Assembly (NCBI GenBank): GCA_045222555.1
Contig: JBGUYY010000091.1
Location: 62,001-126,000, forward strand
From: UBA1756 sp045222555
Lineage (GTDB): Bacteria > Bacteroidota > Bacteroidia > Bacteroidales > WCHB1-69
Length of the DNA: 64,000 nucleotides
Direction of reading: 5' to 3'
Numbering within the stretch: position 1 is the first letter of the stretch; each line of letters starts with the position of its first letter. The translations under genes were made by a program, and so were the position numbers. The notes under the pieces were generated by a model. It had not been told where the DNA came from. It did not search any database and saw only the letters and a program-made list of their open reading frames with translations. This document shows positions 62,104 to 64,000 of this stretch, one piece after another.

Positions 62104-62784
62104 TTACCAGCATCCTCCTTCAATCACTTGGTTAATGAAATCGTTGACGGGTTTGGCCTCGCGGAAGCGTTCCACCACAAATTTCAGAAGTCGCTTTTCA
62201 TCACCCAAAACCATTTCGTCGGGCAGCTCGGCAGCGATAGTGAAAGTCTTGAGTTTCAGGAATTCCGCATTGGGATCGTCTTCCGGAAAACCATTGGGAA
62301 CGTGCTTGTATCGGGCGTTGTCGTTCCAATGGTAGTGAGTGGCGCAAGCGGCCGCCTTACGGAAAAGTTCCCCTTCGTGGTGGATGCGGTCGCGGATGGC
62401 GATGGCCAACGACGGGGTGGGATTGTACAACCCAGCCGCCAACATATTGCCAAAGGAATAATCTTCTGATTCTGAAGGTTCCATATGAAAATAGTAGCCA
62501 GCGTATCCCGACTTTTTGCCATGCGGACAAAGATAGGCCCCGATATGGGTTTTGTAGGGAATTTTCTCTTTCGAGAAACGCATATCCTTGTAAATCCGGT
62601 AGGTACAGTCTTTTACGGTCAGGTCGCGGATGGAGGGATCAAATTTCCCGACCTCCACAATCAGCTGTTCGGCAAACTGGTTGAAATGGCTCTGTGCGGC
62701 CACATACTCCTGTTTGTGTTCTATGAACCATTCGCGGTAGTTGTGGCGCATCAGCTGGTCTAAAAATTTCAAAATTTCCTGCAT
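62104..62784 (-). CDS. DUF2461-family protein
   Basis: 226 residues. FLDQLMRHNYREWFIEHKQEY at the N terminus, RIYKDMRFSKEKIPYKTHIGA and YYFHMEPSES match the DUF2461 family (TIGR02453-type). Function is not known. It is preceded by a low-complexity repeat (62835-62925) and precedes ung's 3' end on the same strand. Confidence 0.9.
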   Translation of the reverse strand: MQEILKFLDQLMRHNYREWFIEHKQEYVAAQSHFNQFAEQLIVEVGKFDPSIRDLTVKDCTYRIYKDMRFSKEKIPYKTHIGAYLCPHGKKSGYAGYYFHMEPSESEDYSFGNMLAAGLYNPTPSLAIAIRDRIHHEGELFRKAAACATHYHWNDNARYKHVPNGFPEDDPNAEFLKLKTFTIAAELPDEMVLGDEKRLLKFVVERFREAKPVNDFINQVIEGGCW

Positions 62785-62834
62785 GAGCGGAGTTTATAGT
62801 TAATAGTTAAAAGTTAAGCCCGTTGTTTCCAGCA

Positions 62835-62925
62835 TCCTCAAATCTCTAAAATCTTTCAAATCTTCGAATCTCTCAAATCCTTCAAATTTCTCAAATCTTT
62901 CCAATCTTTCCAATCTCTCAAATCC
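62835..62925. repeat. Degenerate short tandem repeat (CAAATCTTT-like)
   Basis: About eight imperfect units of roughly 9-11 bases (variants of CAAATCTTT and CAAATCTCT) lie between ung and the DUF2461 gene. No hairpin is evident. Confidence 0.65.
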
Positions 62926-63607
62926 CCCCATCTCCCGTCATCTCCCATCTTATCGGAGTCTGTCCCGACTGGATGAGCAGCTGGTTGGCTTTCGAGAAAT
63001 GCCTGCATCCGAAAAATCCTCGGTAGGCGGAAAGGGGGGAGGGGTGCGGGGCGGTGAGCACGTAGTGTTTGGAGGTATCGATCAGTTGGATTTTGGCCTG
63101 TGCGTACGAGCCCCAGAGGAGGAACACGATGCCGCTGCGTTTTTCGGAGAGGCGGGCGATGGCGGCGTCGGTGAAGGTCTCCCAGCCGTGCCGCTGGTGC
63201 GAGCCGGCCTGGTGCGCCCGTACCGTCAGGGTGGCGTTGAGCAGCAGCACACCCTGCCGCGCCCAGCCGTCAAGGTTGCCGGTCATGGGGATGGGCATCC
63301 CGATGTCGGTGTGCAGCTCCTGGAAGATGTTGACTAGCGAGGGCGGGAACTTCGTGCCGGGCTGCACCGAGAAACAGAGTCCGTGCGCCTGCCCCGGCTC
63401 GTGGTACGGATCCTGCCCCAGAATCACCACCTTCACCTTGTCGAACGGCGTGAGGTTGAAGGCGTTGAAAATCTGCGGACCGGGCGGATAGACGGGAAAC
63501 TGCTGTTTCTCAGCCACCAAGAAGCGCTTCAGCTCCTCAAAGTAGGGCGAAGCAAACTGGTCGGCCAGCTCGCGTTTCCAGGATTCTTCAATGACAGGGT
63601 TGACCAT
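62918..63607 (-). CDS. ung: Uracil-DNA glycosylase (family 1)
   Basis: 229 residues. Catalytic water-activating Asp66 in ILGQDPYHE; HPSPLSAYRGFFG carries the His of the minor-groove loop; LLLNATLTVRAHQAGSH is the family's uracil pocket block. Excises uracil from DNA. A palindromic repeat and an AATCAAC repeat lie just upstream of its start. Confidence 0.96.
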   Translation of the reverse strand: MVNPVIEESWKRELADQFASPYFEELKRFLVAEKQQFPVYPPGPQIFNAFNLTPFDKVKVVILGQDPYHEPGQAHGLCFSVQPGTKFPPSLVNIFQELHTDIGMPIPMTGNLDGWARQGVLLLNATLTVRAHQAGSHQRHGWETFTDAAIARLSEKRSGIVFLLWGSYAQAKIQLIDTSKHYVLTAPHPSPLSAYRGFFGCRHFSKANQLLIQSGQTPIRWEMTGDGGI

Positions 63608-63623
63608 GGTGTTGGGGTGTTCT

Positions 63624-63657
63624 GGTTGTTGAATTGTTGATGCGTTGATTTGTTGAA
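63624..63657 (-). repeat. AATCAAC-type short tandem repeat, copy 5
   Basis: On the minus strand, about four AATCAACR-like units (one is CATCAAC), 17 bases from the ung start codon. Confidence 0.65.
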
Positions 63658-63658
63658 T

Positions 63659-63686
63659 GTAGAGACGTTGCGCGCAACGTCTCTAC
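63659..63686. repeat. GTAGAGACG palindromic repeat, copy 2
   Basis: A perfect 28-base palindrome, GTAGAGACGTTGCG facing its exact reverse complement with no spacer. It lies ten bases downstream of the MFS permease stop, as copy 1 lies after its gene's stop. Next to it is AATCAAC copy 5. Confidence 0.8.
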
Positions 63687-63696
63687 GTTTCCATTC

Positions 63697-64000
63697 TCAA
63701 TTCTTCGTTCTCTCGTGTTTGTACTTGAAGAAGATGGCGAAGAGTACGGCGACCACCAAGGAATAGCCGGCGAAGATAAACCACACGGCCGGCCAGCCGC
63801 CAGTGCCGTCAATGCCGACGAGGAGTCCCGCCTCGTTCCATGCACAGAATCGGTTCACAATGGCTTGCGCGCCTAATGTGCCGATGGTGGCACCGAAACC
63901 GTTGGTCATCATCATGAACAATCCCTGTGCCGACGAGCGGATGCTCGGGTCGGTCTCTTGGTTCACAAACAGCGAGCCGGAGATGTTGTAAAAGTCAAAG
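63697..64000 (-). CDS. MFS nucleoside permease-like protein, C-terminal part only
   Basis: The frame runs off the window end; about 100 residues remain. The FDFYNISGSLFVNQE block followed by RSSAQGLFMMMTNGFGATIG and a final hydrophobic pair ending in KYKHERTKN matches the NupG/NHS-type nucleoside transporter family. The start lies outside the window. Confidence 0.85.
   Translation of the reverse strand, partial: FDFYNISGSLFVNQETDPSIRSSAQGLFMMMTNGFGATIGTLGAQAIVNRFCAWNEAGLLVGIDGTGGWPAVWFIFAGYSLVVAVLFAIFFKYKHERTKN

Overview
The window looks like chromosomal DNA from an anaerobic, probably uncultured member of the order Bacteroidales (phylum Bacteroidota). The evidence is: promoters of the Bacteroidetes type (TAnnTTTG boxes, usually read as TATTTTTGC, TATCTTTGC or TACTTTTGC) ahead of many genes; few Shine-Dalgarno sequences; type IX secretion (T9SS) signatures (a PorE-like OmpA protein, a C10 protease with a type A sorting tail, gliding-type C-terminal domains); Bacteroidetes families (DUF4175, GSCFA, FISUMP, DUF1573, NamZ/DUF1343); and oxygen-sensitive enzymes (NrdD/NrdG, acyl-CoA dehydratase activase).

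Layout. 1-4.5 kb: envelope operon (PorE-like protein cut by the window edge, exo-muramidase NamZ, PAP2 phosphatase, lipoprotein). 4.6-7.0 kb: AbiE-type toxin-antitoxin pair with a clear operator, then two small envelope proteins. 7.1-12.4 kb: leftward operon rpiB, LUD/4Fe-4S protein, DUF4175 coiled-coil membrane protein, small protein. 12.5-16.2 kb: cobalamin riboswitch, nrdD, nrdG and a GSCFA protein. 16.3-22 kb: AT-richer accessory stretch with AAA/DUF4143 ATPase, a promoter-borne repeated element, Pif1-like helicase, lipoprotein and RhuM/PLD-like protein. 22-36.3 kb: secreted and housekeeping genes (lamin-tail protein, asd, C10 peptidase, S66 peptidase, OPT transporter, a 56-residue protein, glnS, two surface proteins, thioredoxin). 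36.4-41.3 kb: acyl-CoA dehydratase activase pair with a TetR regulator. 41.4-51.4 kb: FISUMP lipoprotein, mutS2, double-NBD ABC ATPase, MauE-thioredoxin protein and a run of small secreted/lipoproteins. 51.4-51.9 kb: tRNA-Ser(CGA), terminator, long palindrome and a 98-bp tandem repeat. 51.9-58.3 kb: EamA transporter, ECF sigma factor with a membrane anti-sigma-like partner bearing a gliding-type C-terminal domain, and a ketosynthase/ketoreductase/ammonia-lyase trio that resembles part of a flexirubin or aryl-polyene pathway. 58.5-64 kb: DUF1573 protein, OmpA lipoprotein, mutY, Cys-rich lipoprotein, DUF2461 protein, ung and the end of a nucleoside-type MFS permease.

The points most worth following up are: the B12 riboswitch on the class III ribonucleotide reductase; the sigma/anti-sigma pair whose periplasmic end resembles a T9SS sorting domain; a degenerate retropepsin-like domain at the end of the PorE-like protein; a duplicated ~95-nt element with its own promoter; the palindrome plus tandem repeat next to tRNA-Ser; and a family of AATCAAC-type short repeats in leaders. 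No CRISPR array, rRNA or complete insertion sequence was seen.
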